From: Auricularia sp. M13
Lineage: Eukaryota; Basidiomycota; Agaricomycetes; Auriculariales; Auriculariaceae
Length of the DNA stretch: 64,000 nt
Assembly (NCBI GenBank): GCA_037042915.1
Contig: CM073193.1
Span: 6,448,001 to 6,512,000, forward strand
Reading direction: 5' to 3'
The notes beneath the pieces are model-generated. The model worked only from the letters and a program-made list of their open reading frames with translations, searched no databases and was not told the DNA's origin. Positions 1 through 12,589 of this stretch are shown piece after piece. Both the position numbers and the translations under genes were made by a program. Each line of letters opens with the position of its first letter. Within the stretch, counting starts at the first letter, position 1.

Positions 1-2
1 CG

Positions 3-371
3 CTGGCGCACCTCGACGCGGACGACGTCGGACGCTGGGCGACTGCCGCCTTCCTTGACCCCGCCAAGTTTTCTGGCAAGGCGTTCACGCTCGCGGCCGA
101 GAATCTCACCATGGAGCAGATTGTGCCCAAGCTCAGCAAAATTGCTGGCGGTGAGGTCACCGCCGAGTTCCTTGATCCCGCCGCGTTGCTAAAGGATACG
201 ACCAACCCGCTGGCGCCGAGGATGGCCGGTACAGCGTCGTGGTTCAACAAGGTCGGCTGTGCGATATCCGACGCGGAGCTGGAGGAGTTGAAGAGCTACG
301 GGATTCCTCTAACGTCGTTCGACGAATTTCTTGAGAAAAACAAGGATGCAGCGTTGGCGACCAGCCGATAA
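3..371 (+). CDS. NmrA-like NAD(P)-binding protein, C-terminal part
   Basis: This reading frame is open at the left edge of the window and ends in TAA at 369-371, giving the last 122 residues of a protein. The segment reads WATAAFLDPAKFSGKAFTLA, then LTMEQI and later FDEFLEKN. This is the pattern of the C-terminal half of NmrA-like atypical short-chain dehydrogenases, which bind NAD(P) in a Rossmann fold and act as redox sensors or isoflavone-reductase-like enzymes. The Rossmann motif itself lies outside the window, so cofactor use cannot be checked. No intron is visible in this part. The assignment rests on pattern recognition and is moderately firm; substrate and role are unknown. Confidence 0.72.
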   Translation: MAHLDADDVGRWATAAFLDPAKFSGKAFTLAAENLTMEQIVPKLSKIAGGEVTAEFLDPAALLKDTTNPLAPRMAGTASWFNKVGCAISDAELEELKSYGIPLTSFDEFLEKNKDAALATSR

Positions 372-1093
372 AGTCGCGGCAGGTGTACACAGTCACAACC
401 GTGGGAATAGAATAGAGATGCTGCTACTACATGGTGCTGGGACTGAGATCGGCTTGGGAAATTAGGCTGTTCTGAGGTAGAAGTCCCCAGTTAAGATTCT
501 GTCAGAGTCGCTCGTCTTTGCCACCAACGCGCAAACAAAGCATCACGTTGACCACAGACGCACAAGCAGTGCCCGGGCCTCGCGTGTCCACTGCGAATGA
601 GTGCAGGATACAAGACAATCGATTTAACCCTGGAAACGTCAACCAGCAACATAAATTATGCCAAAGGAAAGAACGAACGAGCAGCACGGGGGGTGGGGGT
701 AACGAAGTGGAAAGGCCGGCGCGACGCGGCCGGGAGAGGCATGGGGATGGGATGGGAGCAATGATCGGAGGTAGGGTACTGTTCGGGTAGAGTAGAAGGG
801 GGTAGGGAAAGGGTAAGAAACAACAAACGGCGCCTATTGACACAGAAACATACAAGGTGTTTGGGTCTACTGTACGGGACTGCGCGGCTTGGAGCGAAGG
901 GAGAAGCTTGGGGGTTCAAGAGGCGGAGCGCGCGCGGGCACTCCGAGTGGCGAAGAAGTAAATGGGCTCGTGACGTGTTCCCGAGATGTTTGTAGAGGTA
1001 CGAGTGAGAACAGGTTCGTGATGTTTAAAATCCGACCGACATGCGTTAAGATTCCGGAGGCTCAAAATCGAGGTAAATCAGCTCTGCCCGTTA
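372..1093. other. Intergenic, convergent gene ends
   Basis: This interval lies between two converging genes and should hold both 3' untranslated regions. Several short frames cross it, but none has convincing composition or splice context. I see no repeat, tRNA or promoter signal in it. Confidence 0.5.
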
Positions 1094-2705
1094 CTACCGC
1101 TGGGGGGACACGGGCGGGTCAGGGATAAGATAGTGGATCTGCAGAGGCGCGCGCGCGTCAGAAGCGTGTTCAGGGCGTTGCGTTGCTAAGACATACCTGG
1201 CCTTGCGCGCCGTCCAGCTCGAATGGGAATGCGCTCAGTACAGTCGAGGTGGTACGCTGCGAGCTGCTCATTCCTTGCGCTCCACTGTCGGCCTCTGTTG
1301 AGGACCCGTGCCCGGCATCTGTGCTACTGCGCTTCGGCGGGGTGGACCCGCCCGCAAGCGTCTCAGCCGACATCTCATTGGGATCGTACGCAGGGACAGG
1401 CTTGCGCGGCGTCTTCTTGGCGCCTGTCGCACCCACGTTCGAGGTTGAGCGCGTAAGCACAGCACCGGGCGCGGGCACCGGCGATGGCGACGGCAGCGGC
1501 GTCCCGTGGGGCGTCACGGTAGTCGGGATGGACTGGATGGTTGAGCGGCGCGACTCGCGCGTGCTCAGCATGCCTAGCGGGAACGCCTGGCTCGTCTGCG
1601 AGTGCCGCCGGAAGACGGGCGGCTCGGGTGAAAAGCCAGAGTGGCCGGTGCTTGCGCTCCCTGATCTGCTGACGCCGCCGGCATACTTCTCGTCCATGCT
1701 GTCAACGCCAAAATCGCCCTTGACCGACGCCTCCGCGTTGCGCGAGAGACGGTTGGCGGCGCCGACGGGGAGGCCGATCGCGCGCGCGCGCGAGCCGCCC
1801 TGCGAATCGGACGAGCCGACTTGACCCCAGGCCGTGCCGCGGGCCTTGCTTGCCTTCTGACGGCGGTGGAGGGCGGCGAGGAAGAAGAGGCCTACCACTG
1901 CCAGCAAGCCGAGGATGGAACCCACGACCGCACCGGCAATGATACCAGTTTTGTTGTTACCGGAGGAAGTTACAGAGCTCGGGCCGCCAGTTTGTGCGGC
2001 ATCATTCCCACTTGGAGAGGTGGAGGAAGGAGTACCTTGGCCGCCGCCACCGCCATTGGAGCCATCGAAGCACGAGGTGTCTCCGGCGCCAATGTAGAAC
2101 GGGGTCGAGTCCACAATGGGCAGATTGGAGGTCGAATCGGAGTCGACGCCGTGGAGGACGTAGTAGCCCTCGGGCACCGCGATGGCCGACCACAAAAAGT
2201 AATGCTCCTTGACGAAGATGGGCAGGTCGGACGCGATGAGCAGCGTGACGTCCCCGTCTGCCCTCCGCGAAACCGGAGGCAGGCTTGGGGTCTCGACCGG
2301 GAAAGTGGCCTTGGGCGGGCCAGCAGGATTTGTTGCGGTGGGCAAGGAGCCAAGGTTGGACTCGGAGCTGATGCCGGGGTCTGTCGTGGTCGTCGCGGGC
2401 GGCGGCGGATTCTGGTTTACGCCGACATTGGTGATGGAGAGATTGAATTTGTCTGGCAGTTCCATGTACTGCGGGTCGTAGAACCACCAGAGATAGACTG
2501 GGTCGCAGGTGTCGAAGGTGGCCGTCCGGTTCTGCAGCGTGGGCGAGATGAGCAGCACCCGCGGGCCGTCTGTGGTGATGGCATGTGGGTCCGGTTGCGG
2601 CAAGGTTGGGTCGTCTTCCGGACGGCGCGCCGAAATCGGCGACCGCGCCTGGCCCAGCGCTGCTCCGAGTACGAGAGCGGACGTCGATAACGCCTGTATG
2701 CGCAT
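1094..2705 (-). CDS. Secreted single-pass membrane protein with mucin-like stem
   Basis: Two exons, 2705-1197 and 1138-1094, are joined across a 58-nt GTATGT...CAG intron to give 517 residues. Residues 1-20 form a signal peptide. The outer domain (about 30-250) carries the motif CDPVYLWWFYDP and a partner Cys near residue 212, followed by a Ser/Thr/Gly/Pro-rich stem. Residues 254-278 form one transmembrane helix with a basic stop-transfer end, and a long Ser/Thr/Pro-rich cytoplasmic tail follows. This layout is common in basidiomycete cell-wall or surface sensors of unknown function. The start at 2705 is chosen because the signal peptide begins there; the frame is open further upstream, but that stretch looks like leader sequence. 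The function is not known and the topology is inferred. Confidence 0.75.
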
Positions 2706-3619
2706 CCCGCAACTGGCTGCGGCGGGGTCAGTTCTGGTGGTTGCAGCGCTGGCTGGCTGGCTGGCTGGGTTGTACTCACTGACAAGAGTACTAGGACACT
2801 CAGAAGAGCGCCAGCGCGATTGTTTTACAGTATGCGCGAGGACTGACCCTGTTGCGCGACGAGGAACGGGCGGACGACGAAGATGACGGAGCGGGAGAAG
2901 GGTAGCAAACGGGCTCTCACACTCCGACGCTGCTTCCTCTCCTCGCACACCGCCAACTGATTCCTCCCAGCCTAATCCTACGTCCCGTAGCCGCCTTGAC
3001 CAAGCCAGCGCACAAGTATGATAGCTTTTCTCACCAGCAACTGCCACATTCCAGATCGGTGCCCTGGCGACCACCGCGCCGGGTCCACACTCCCGCACAA
3101 CGTGCCCGTGCAAGCTCCTGCCAGGGATCTCCCTGGAAGACCCTGCTACTAGTATCGCGAATACTGCCATTGTGTTTTGCTGTCCTACGCTTCCTGCCAA
3201 CGGCGTCAACCTCGGCGCTTCCGGCGTCTGTTCTCGGCCTGCTTGTGTGCTTCCTGCCACATGTTGATGAAGCACAGCCTCAGCAGGCACACGCGACTTG
3301 CACGCCGGCAACGACCCCGCCTTGCACAAACTGACACAACAATTAAGTAGTACTCCTGTTCTCAGGACCCCTATACACGCTCTCGCGATCGTGAGTCCTC
3401 CCTAACCCGGAGGGATCGATTTTCCTCCCCGAGGCGAGTGAGATTGATATCAGGTCAGAGGATAGCGGGAGGTGCTAAGTATGGACCATCTGACATCATG
3501 ATGATGTGCGACATCTCATATCCTTCATGACTCTAAACCTACTAGTACTGTCAGGTGTGTTATTTATGCAAACCTTTCAGATGACTGACAATGGAAACTA
3601 CAATCAGATGTGGCAACGC
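2706..3619. other. Leader and intergenic region without a clear gene
   Basis: The region upstream of the membrane-protein gene is in-frame open for over 600 nt on the minus strand. However, it is low in structure and probably represents 5' leader plus promoter. The remainder, up to the stop of the next minus-strand gene at 3620, shows nothing I can support. Confidence 0.4.
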
Positions 3620-4295
3620 TCACAAAGAGATACTCTCCTCCAATCCCAGAACGTATTCCTCGTCGGCATTCGAACCTTCGGATTTCTGCCACAGGCCCAC
3701 CGTTTAGCCAGGCGGGCGGCGCGTTGCAGCAGCGTCTCACCTTCTGGTTAAGGACCTTCACATGCGCCTTGACCCTGGCTTGCTTGTGCGACCTCTCTAC
3801 CTTCTTTTCCCGGCGCCATAGGGCGAATCTCCGGTTCTTGTTCTTGGAGGCTGGAGCATCGTGAGGCGCATTATCGTTCTGCGCCGCGGCCGCGGCTCCC
3901 TTGGCCGCACGCCAGATCTTTCTCTTCATCCACTTCTCCCGCCGCGGACTAGGAGTCGGCGCGGGCGGCACCGGCGTGGGCGCGGGAGTGCAGCTGCGCG
4001 GATCCGTGCCCGTGGTCGATGAGCTGACGTTCCGTTCGACAGAGTCTGCGCTATTGCCACCCATCATGCCACGACCCACGACGTCCGCGAAACGCCGGTA
4101 CCCCGACCAGCTTGTTGGCATCGGTTTGAATCCCTTAGCCACGATCCGTGTCGTCGAAGCTGGAGTCGGGGTCGAAGTTGGCGATGCGCTGTCGTCGTCG
4201 GTGCTCGCACTGGCGCGGGGGTGGGAAGAAGGAAGTCTGATTGACTGGAGTCCTGGCTTTGAACCGTTCGGGCGCTGGCGGTCCTGATGGTCCAT
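3620..4295 (-). CDS. Hypothetical basic, disordered protein
   Basis: Two exons, 4295-3741 and 3685-3620, flank a 55-nt GTGAGA...CAG intron and encode 206 residues. The N-terminal half is rich in Ser, Thr and Pro. The middle contains PTPVPPAPTPSPRREKWMKRK and is followed by a strongly basic Lys/Arg stretch. After the intron the protein ends with acidic residues (SEGSNADEEYVLG). I do not recognise a family. The exon junction is supported by good splice signals and by the change from nonsense-like to protein-like composition when the intron is removed. The start is the ATG at 4295, chosen over an in-frame ATG ten codons upstream. Nuclear localisation is possible from composition but unproven. 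Confidence 0.55.
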
Positions 4296-4817
4296 GGCGG
4301 GTAAGAATTGACTCGGAGGGCGCACTAACTTCTCACTCTACCTGGACGTTGCTTTATACTGACCGCACGCCGGTGCCACCCCCGCGGAGAAGCCTTAGTT
4401 GGAGGTGGCACTACCTGTTGCAGGTCGTGGCCATTGTTCCATCTCGGCCGATCAAATTTTTTGATTGAGTACAAAGCGCGTTTGGGCGTTCGTAAATATG
4501 AGTTCGGAGCAGGATCCTTGCTTGACACTGGAAAATGAAGTTTCCAGTCTATTGAATCCTCCTCATTCGAGTTTCACTCATCGGAAAATAAGCCGAATAC
4601 ATATTGGGGGATGCTGGATTGGTACTCAAGACGCAAGCCGCCGTATCTATATACTTGAGTTAGTACATGAGTTCCGTACCTATATACTTGAGTTAGTACA
4701 TGAGTTTGCGGTGCCGGTGCCGCGGCGCAGACACGCGTCCAGCGGCTGGAGCCGATGCGTTCTTGCGCCTTCGAGCTTCATGCTCGTTTCCTATCATGAC
4801 TTCTTCTCCCAACGTTC
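4296..4817. other. Divergent promoter region with a tandem repeat
   Basis: This interval separates a minus-strand gene from the plus-strand dehydrogenase. It holds the 33-bp-period direct repeat listed separately. No other structure is evident. Confidence 0.5.
4642..4706. repeat. Two-copy 33-bp direct repeat upstream of SDR gene
   Basis: A 32-bp unit beginning CGTATCTATATACTTGAG at 4642 recurs at 4675 beginning CGTACCTATATACTTGAG, with one mismatch and a one-base spacer. It ends about 110 bp before the dehydrogenase start codon, so it could lie in the promoter. It may equally be a neutral duplication. Confidence 0.85.
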
Positions 4818-5890
4818 ATGGCACTATCTGCGTTCAAGTCTAACCAATCTGCAAGCGCGCGCGGTCAGCGCGTCGTCGTGTCTGGCGCGACGCAAGGCAT
4901 CGGGCTTGCAGTTGCGCTGCTATTCGCGAAGGCGGGCGCGGAAGTCTGGATCGTGGGCCGCAATGCTACAACGGGTATGATGCTCTGCATAATGCGGGCT
5001 TTGTGCTCAGTTATTACAGGTCGCGAAGCCGTGGACAAGCTGACCCAAGCTGCACCGAAGCCCACTGATCATGAGGAGGGCAGCGCCGCTGCGCCACCTC
5101 AGTTCCGCTTCTTCCAGGCCGACTTCAACTCTATCAGCGAGACAGAGCGCATCGCAGCAGACATTGCGGACGCTGCGGGTGAGCGGGGCGTCGACCACCT
5201 CATCCAGACGCAGGGCGGGCCTGCGTACGCCAGCGAGATCGAGCCGAACGCCGACGGGTTCGACGCCCACTTCGCGGTCCAGGTCGTCTCGCGCTTCGTG
5301 CTGGCGTACAGTCTCGCTCTGGCTCGTCACACTGTTAAGCAGTCTGTCGTCGCTATCGCTGTTGCAGGGATGGGCAAGGAGTCGTTCGACGTGCACGACA
5401 TCACCTTGGAGAGACTGAAGAAGACGGGCGGATACTCGTTCTTGCCTGCTGCGGCCCGCGACTGCACTGTGCTGGACTCATTATGGCAGGTATTTATCCC
5501 CAACATGTCAACTTGACGTACGCAGAAGCTGACGGCGGAATGTAGGAACTTGCACAACGTGCGCCTTCCGTGCGATTCCTCCATCTATTCCCCGGCACAG
5601 TCAAGACAAACCTCTACAGCAGCGCGAAGTTGTCGCCCGCGATGAAGTTCCTCTTCAAGACCGTTGCTGCGCTCATTGGTACCGCACCTGAAGACTACGC
5701 GAATGTTCCGTTCTTCCTTGTCGTCAGCCCGGAAGGCCAGAAGCTGGTCGGTAGCGAGCCGAACGCCACTCACTGGAACAACAAGGCAAAGCGGGTCTCT
5801 GCGTCCCCTGCAAGCCAGAAGGAAGAGATCCGCAAAGCAATTTGGGATTTCATCACTCCGAAATTGTCGCAGCCGCAGTCCTTGGGATAG
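4818..5890 (+). CDS. Short-chain dehydrogenase/reductase family protein (SDR)
   Basis: Three exons, 4818-4974, 5020-5489 and 5546-5890, give 323 residues. The N-terminus has the Rossmann glycine motif SGATQGIG and a following GAEVWIVGRN strand-helix typical of NADP-binding SDRs. The usual NNAG is replaced by TQGGPAY. Where the catalytic Tyr-x-x-x-Lys should be, the joined protein reads CTVLDSLWQELAQ, so both catalytic residues appear absent. The C-terminus (LFPGTVKTN and later PFFLVVSPEG) resembles a fungal SDR subgroup in which this loss is common. The intron donors are GTATGA and GTATTT. A truncated inverted copy follows on the other strand. The fold is well supported; enzymatic activity is doubtful and no substrate can be named. 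Confidence 0.85.
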
Positions 5891-5966
5891 GGCGTAAGTG
5901 CTGTAGTTTCAGCGGCAGACATCGGGTATTGCTACTCGGGGTGTGCAAAATAACTATGTGCTTTTC

Positions 5967-6470
5967 TCAGAGATCCAACTTATACTTCAACCAACTCCAG
6001 ATCGCCCGATGTGTCGCATCGTCCGTGGCCGCTACAGCGGGGGACAGGCGGCGCAACCGATGATCCCAAAAGCCACCTTCGCGCTCCACAAGATTGCGTC
6101 CTTCCGGATTGGCGGCGAGGAAAAACGGGATCTCTGCGTACTGTTCGACTGTCATGCCCAAACCCAGGCATCCTGCCAGCCAGAGAAGCCAGACGGACAA
6201 CGCGCTCGCGCCCGTGTCAGCCATGGCGTTGGTTCGCACTAATCGGGGGTGCAGGTGGGTGTACTGTGTTGAGTAAATTTTGGAGAGCTCCTGTCAGGGA
6301 TTGTTCGCCAGGCTGCCACCGCGGAGATGAATAAACGACAACACCTCGCTTCTCGTTGCGGCCAAGTATCCAGACCTCGGCGCCTGCACGCGCAAAGCGC
6401 AGAGCAACGCCTAGGCCGATGCCCTGCGTTGCGCGACGACGGCAATGTCGCCCTTGGCGCTCACGTTGGA
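5967..6470 (-). pseudogene. Broken, internally deleted inverted copy of the SDR gene
   Basis: Read on the minus strand, 6470-6367 encodes SKSNVSAKGDIAVV, then after a frame break TQGIGLGVALRFARAGAEVW. This matches residues about 5-45 of the neighbouring SDR. The next recognisable part, from about 6240 to 5967, encodes VRTN...EQYAEIPFFLAANPEGRNL...AIWSWLKYKL and matches its C-terminal 100 residues. The whole middle of the protein is missing, and a small deletion removes the SGA of the glycine motif. The copy lies tail-to-tail with the intact gene, 76 bp from its stop codon. This indicates an inverted duplication followed by decay. Confidence 0.8.
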
Positions 6471-7135
6471 CTTTGAAGAAGTACTGTGAGAGGATCGTAT
6501 TAGGGACACAAGAAGTAGTCCGGGCGAGATTAACCGCAGAATCTGCACGACCTTATAAATTGTATATCAGAAGTCTGGCGCCACTGTGCTATCGGGAATT
6601 TTGTCAATACCGCGTCTGAGCGGAGCAACATTAATCACGTGACCAGGTGTTGAACTTCACGCCGGCAACTTCCTATAGGCGAATGAATGATGCCGGGCTG
6701 CAGTATTTTGACCTTCACATGTACGATTATTTCCTTTTTCTTTCGAAAGGCCGACTGACACTCCCCACGAATTCAGTGGAAAATCGGTGAAGGATATCAT
6801 TCTGACCGAAAAAAAAAAGTTCGGATGCGAGTTCTGCACATTTCTTCCGTCGGCATGCACTGAAGGCAACCTAGGACAGTAATGAAAGGTCTCACATTGC
6901 TCGTGCCGGCGGGCGGGCAGCTCCTGTACACGATCACTTGTCGATCAGACCATCCTCCTCGCCGGAAACGGCGCATCCGCGCACCGGTTTCACAACGGAC
7001 TGGCACCCGCCCGCGCTCGTACAAAAGGCGGGCGACATGGAACGGTTTTCTTACATCACATCCTCAGCGATAAACTCCCACAACCGAAACCACAGCGACT
7101 CACTCATCTCACTCTCAAAGTCTCAGTCTCAAGCC
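6471..7135. other. Intergenic, promoter side of small secreted protein gene
   Basis: No convincing coding potential is visible. A short run of A (about 6810-6819) and AT-richer sequence than the surroundings are present. The last 100 bases before 7136 are CA-rich, as in many fungal leaders. Confidence 0.4.
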
Positions 7136-7762
7136 ATGTTTGTCAACCTCCGCACGCTCGCCATCGCCCTCGCCGTCGCGGCCACCGTCATCCGCGCGGC
7201 CGACGACCCTAGCGCGCCCGCGGGCAACGGGACGTCTGCCGACGCGCCCGCCGCGCCGGGGAACGGCACGTCCGCCGACGCACCCGCCGCGCCGAATAAC
7301 GGGACATCCGCCGGTGACGCCCCGAACAACGGGACATCCAGCGCCGACGCGCCGCAGCCGTCGGGCGGGCCCACGGGGTCCAACAGCCGCCGCGCGCTGC
7401 AGGCGTGCGAGTGGTCCTGCCCATGGCGCGCGCGCGAGCTCGTGGAGTTCGAGATGGGCGGCACCTTCACGTGCACGTACGCCGACGCCGTCACCTGCGT
7501 GTACCAGAAGGTCCGTTCCCATCCCATCCGTCTCATCTCGCAGCTGACTTATACCTGCGTGCTGCAGAATACGGGCGTCCTGACGCGCAGCGACGCCGAG
7601 GGAGAGTGCCCGAACGCCGCGACGGCGCTCACCGCCGGCTGTGTCCCCGGACAATCGACGAACGGCGGGCTGCTCCGCCCTGTAGCGCCCCGCGACCGCA
7701 AGACCCGCCGCACAAGCCGCGATATCCAGCGCTCGGCGATGAAGAGGCGCAACATGCTTTGA
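7136..7762 (+). CDS. Small secreted protein with NGTS glycosylation-site repeats
   Basis: Two exons, 7136-7510 and 7568-7762, are joined across a 57-nt intron (GTCCGT...CAG) to encode 189 residues. A hydrophobic signal peptide (residues 1-22) is followed by about five degenerate copies of an Ala/Pro/Asn-Gly-Thr-Ser unit of the form APGNGTSAD. Each copy carries an N-glycosylation sequon. The C-terminal part holds six cysteines in the patterns ACEWSCPW, FTCTY...VTCVY, GECPN and AGCVP. The protein ends with a basic tail. I do not recognise a characterised family; small Cys-containing secreted proteins of this form are frequent in Agaricomycetes. The intron is divisible by three, so only splice signals, not frame, argue for its removal. 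The start is set at the signal-peptide Met; the frame is open further upstream. Confidence 0.72.
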   Translation: MFVNLRTLAIALAVAATVIRAADDPSAPAGNGTSADAPAAPGNGTSADAPAAPNNGTSAGDAPNNGTSSADAPQPSGGPTGSNSRRALQACEWSCPWRARELVEFEMGGTFTCTYADAVTCVYQKVRSHPIRLISQLTYTCVLQNTGVLTRSDAEGECPNAATALTAGCVPGQSTNGGLLRPVAPRDRKTRRTSRDIQRSAMKRRNML

Positions 7763-8407
7763 AGGTCCAAAAGTGTGCCAAGCGAGTTGGCTCCGCGGCG
7801 GGAAACCATGAGAATTGCATTGCACGTCCCTGATCATCGTGCGCCCCGCTCAGTTCTGTATGCACCAGGAGCACAGCATGTTCCCCTAATAGTACTACCT
7901 GAGACCTCCCCTTTGTCTTGGCAGGATGAAATCATCGCGCACATTTGAGCTTGTTCGGGCGTATCGGCATGCAGTTCAATAAGCTCGCGCAGACGTCGAC
8001 GTCATGATTCGCACCGACAGAGAAAGAGAGCAACGCACTCGCTCTGCGTGCCTGCATCCCATGTGAGTGGCGCTGTGGGTGGGTCGCAGTCCACAGCGGC
8101 GGGGAAGGCGCCTTGTCGCCGCTTGTGCAAGCGCAGAACGAAGCGTCAGGCGCGCCGGGTGGACTCCCGCACGAAGCCGGAAAGCGGGACGGTACAATAA
8201 GGTTGTTCTATTCGAATGCGGTGGTACGGCGTCGGACACGCTTCGCGTGCGCTGGCGTGGGTATATAGTGGCGGGCGCGAGCCTGCCAGCCAGCGCACCC
8301 GCGTCCGTCTGTCTTGTCTCCCGTCCCACCCACACTCGTTGAATTCGAAACATCCACACTCGTTTATACTTCCCATTCCCATCCGCCGCATCACCACTGC
8401 CACCAGC
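7763..8407. other. Intergenic with TATA-like element
   Basis: No gene is supported here. A TATATA core sits at 8262-8267, about 140 bp before the next start codon. Confidence 0.45.
8262..8267 (+). promoter_or_regulatory. TATA-like element
   Basis: TATATA lies upstream of the gene starting at 8408, inside otherwise GC-rich sequence and followed by a pyrimidine-rich leader. This is a plausible core promoter by position and contrast only. Confidence 0.4.
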
Positions 8408-8834
8408 ATGTACCCGTTCCCCGCGAAACTGCAGATGCCGAGCGCGACGACGGAACTCGACGGGGAGCCGGAGTTCGCGGGCATGACGATGCCGCGGAGC
8501 GATGTGGAGGAACAATACATGTGCGTCCAACGCGTTCGGTCTGCATCCCGCGGAAACGCACAGGCTGACGGACAATGGCGATCTCAGCTGGCACGCGCGC
8601 GCCGCGTCGCAGATGCCGACGGCCGTGAAGATCCGGGTGTACCTGCTTCTGCTGTACAACTACCTGGAGGCGTTCGACGCGGTGAACGCGGCCGAGTCCA
8701 AGCTCGAGCTCGCCTTCACGGCGTCCGGCCGGCGCGGGGCGCCCGAGCTCCCGTTCGTCGAGAAGCAGGTCAATACGTGCCGCCGCGAGCTGCAGCGCGC
8801 CTACAAGACGTTCAGTCTCGCGGGCCGCTTCTGA
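8408..8834 (+). CDS. Hypothetical small helical protein
   Basis: Two exons, 8408-8520 and 8564-8834, with a 43-nt intron (GTGCGT...CAG) encode 127 residues. Joining them fuses EEQYM to LTDNGDLSWHAR in frame. From about residue 50 onward the protein is predicted to be mostly helical by composition (VKIRVYLLLLYNYLEAFDAV and a later KQVNTCRRELQRAYKTF). There is no signal peptide or membrane segment. I do not recognise a family. The splice signals are good and the two exons are in different frames, which supports the intron. Cellular role is unknown. Confidence 0.62.
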
Positions 8835-9319
8835 GTTCGGACGCCCAGGTCTGTGCTTGTGCATTACATTACGGGATCGCCTCCCGACGGGTGCTGAGAG
8901 TTTTGCGATGCAGGATGCACAGTAAATTATTCTTCCCGGTGCCGAACTTTGGGGATTAAAGGGTGCGGGCGGGGCACCATGTATTCACCGTTCCTTGTAT
9001 ACCTGTCCGTGTTTTCTCTTGATGTCTTCATAGCTACGCTTAACAATGCGTTCATGTCATCCGGTGTGGAGAGCCATTCAACAATGACTGAGACGGGGTA
9101 TGGACACGTGAGAGGCCAAGGACGAAATGCAGGGGGCGGGGAATGATGTCAAGTCGATCCGAGGGCCGGTGTAGTGGCGGTGACGCGCATCAAACCGGAA
9201 GGGGAGGCGTGTTTGCCATGTGGTCCGAGGCCCAGGGTTTGCAGCGGCCGCATACATATGAAGACGGGATCGCGGCATCTAACGCTAAACGCTCTCACTC
9301 CCCCGCCCCCGCCCCCGCA
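8835..9319. other. Intergenic region
   Basis: This lies between two plus-strand genes. Part of it is open in frame with the next gene, but I take it as leader because composition changes at the ATG at 9320. Nothing else is evident. Confidence 0.35.
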
Positions 9320-9991
9320 ATGAGCTGGGCAGACAACATCCGCGACTGGCGACGCAACGTCAAGGCTGGCGCCCCGGCGGCGCCGTCCACCGTCGGCTCC
9401 CCCGCCGGCCAGAGCTCGTCGCTATACGCGCGGTCGCGCTCGGCGCCGCCGCCGTCGGACGCGATGACCAGCATCTCGCGCCGGCCGCCCAACCCGCGCG
9501 CCGCCCCAGACCCATTGCCACAATACGGCGGCGGCGGCGGCGGCCCAGCGTACCAGCCGCGGCAGCCCATTTCGCGCGCCTGGGACCGCCGGCAGCCGCT
9601 CATGAGCGTGGGCAGCCCGTCGCCGAGCCGGTCGCGCTCGCGCTCCTCGGGCACCCCGCCCGCGCCCGCGCCCGGCGCCCGGCGCTACGCCCCGCAGCCA
9701 GTGTACGGCCCCCCGCGGCCGGCCGTCCCGCTCGTCCCTGTTCTGCCCGTCAGCCCGCCGCCGCCGCCGCCCGCGGTGGTGCACATCCCGTACGCGCCCG
9801 CCCAGCAGCACGTCATCCTCGTCCAGTCGCCGCCGCCCTACTACGCCGGCCAGCCGCTGAGCTCGACGGCCATGGCGACCGCGGGCAGCCCGCCCGACCT
9901 CGGCGCCAGCCCCTGCCCGTCGTGCCACCGATCCATCCCGACGCTGGAATTGCGCTCCCACCTCGCCCGCTCGCACGGCTGGCGCGTATGA
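9320..9991 (+). CDS. Proline-rich protein with C-terminal C2H2-like zinc finger
   Basis: A single exon of 223 codons begins at MSWADNIRDWRRNVKAG. Most of the protein is low-complexity Pro/Ala/Ser/Gly sequence, including SPSPSRSRSRSSG and a run of proline. The last 30 residues contain CPSCHRSIPTLELRSHLARSH, which has the spacing of a zinc finger (CxxC, then HxxxxH) near the C-terminus. This suggests a nucleic-acid or protein-binding role, but nothing specific can be named. An upstream in-frame ATG at 9143 exists; 9320 is preferred because the preceding stretch is not protein-like. GC content is very high, so long antisense frames exist here and are ignored. Confidence 0.6.
   Translation: MSWADNIRDWRRNVKAGAPAAPSTVGSPAGQSSSLYARSRSAPPPSDAMTSISRRPPNPRAAPDPLPQYGGGGGGPAYQPRQPISRAWDRRQPLMSVGSPSPSRSRSRSSGTPPAPAPGARRYAPQPVYGPPRPAVPLVPVLPVSPPPPPPAVVHIPYAPAQQHVILVQSPPPYYAGQPLSSTAMATAGSPPDLGASPCPSCHRSIPTLELRSHLARSHGWRV

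Positions 9992-12589
<2,598 letters not shown>

Noticed and set aside
3650-3720. tRNA-like pattern on the minus strand, with a box-A-like TGGCTAAACGG and a box-B-like GGTTCGAATG.
   Set aside because: The T-stem and acceptor stem do not pair, and the segment is explained as the intron/exon junction of the gene at 4295-3620.
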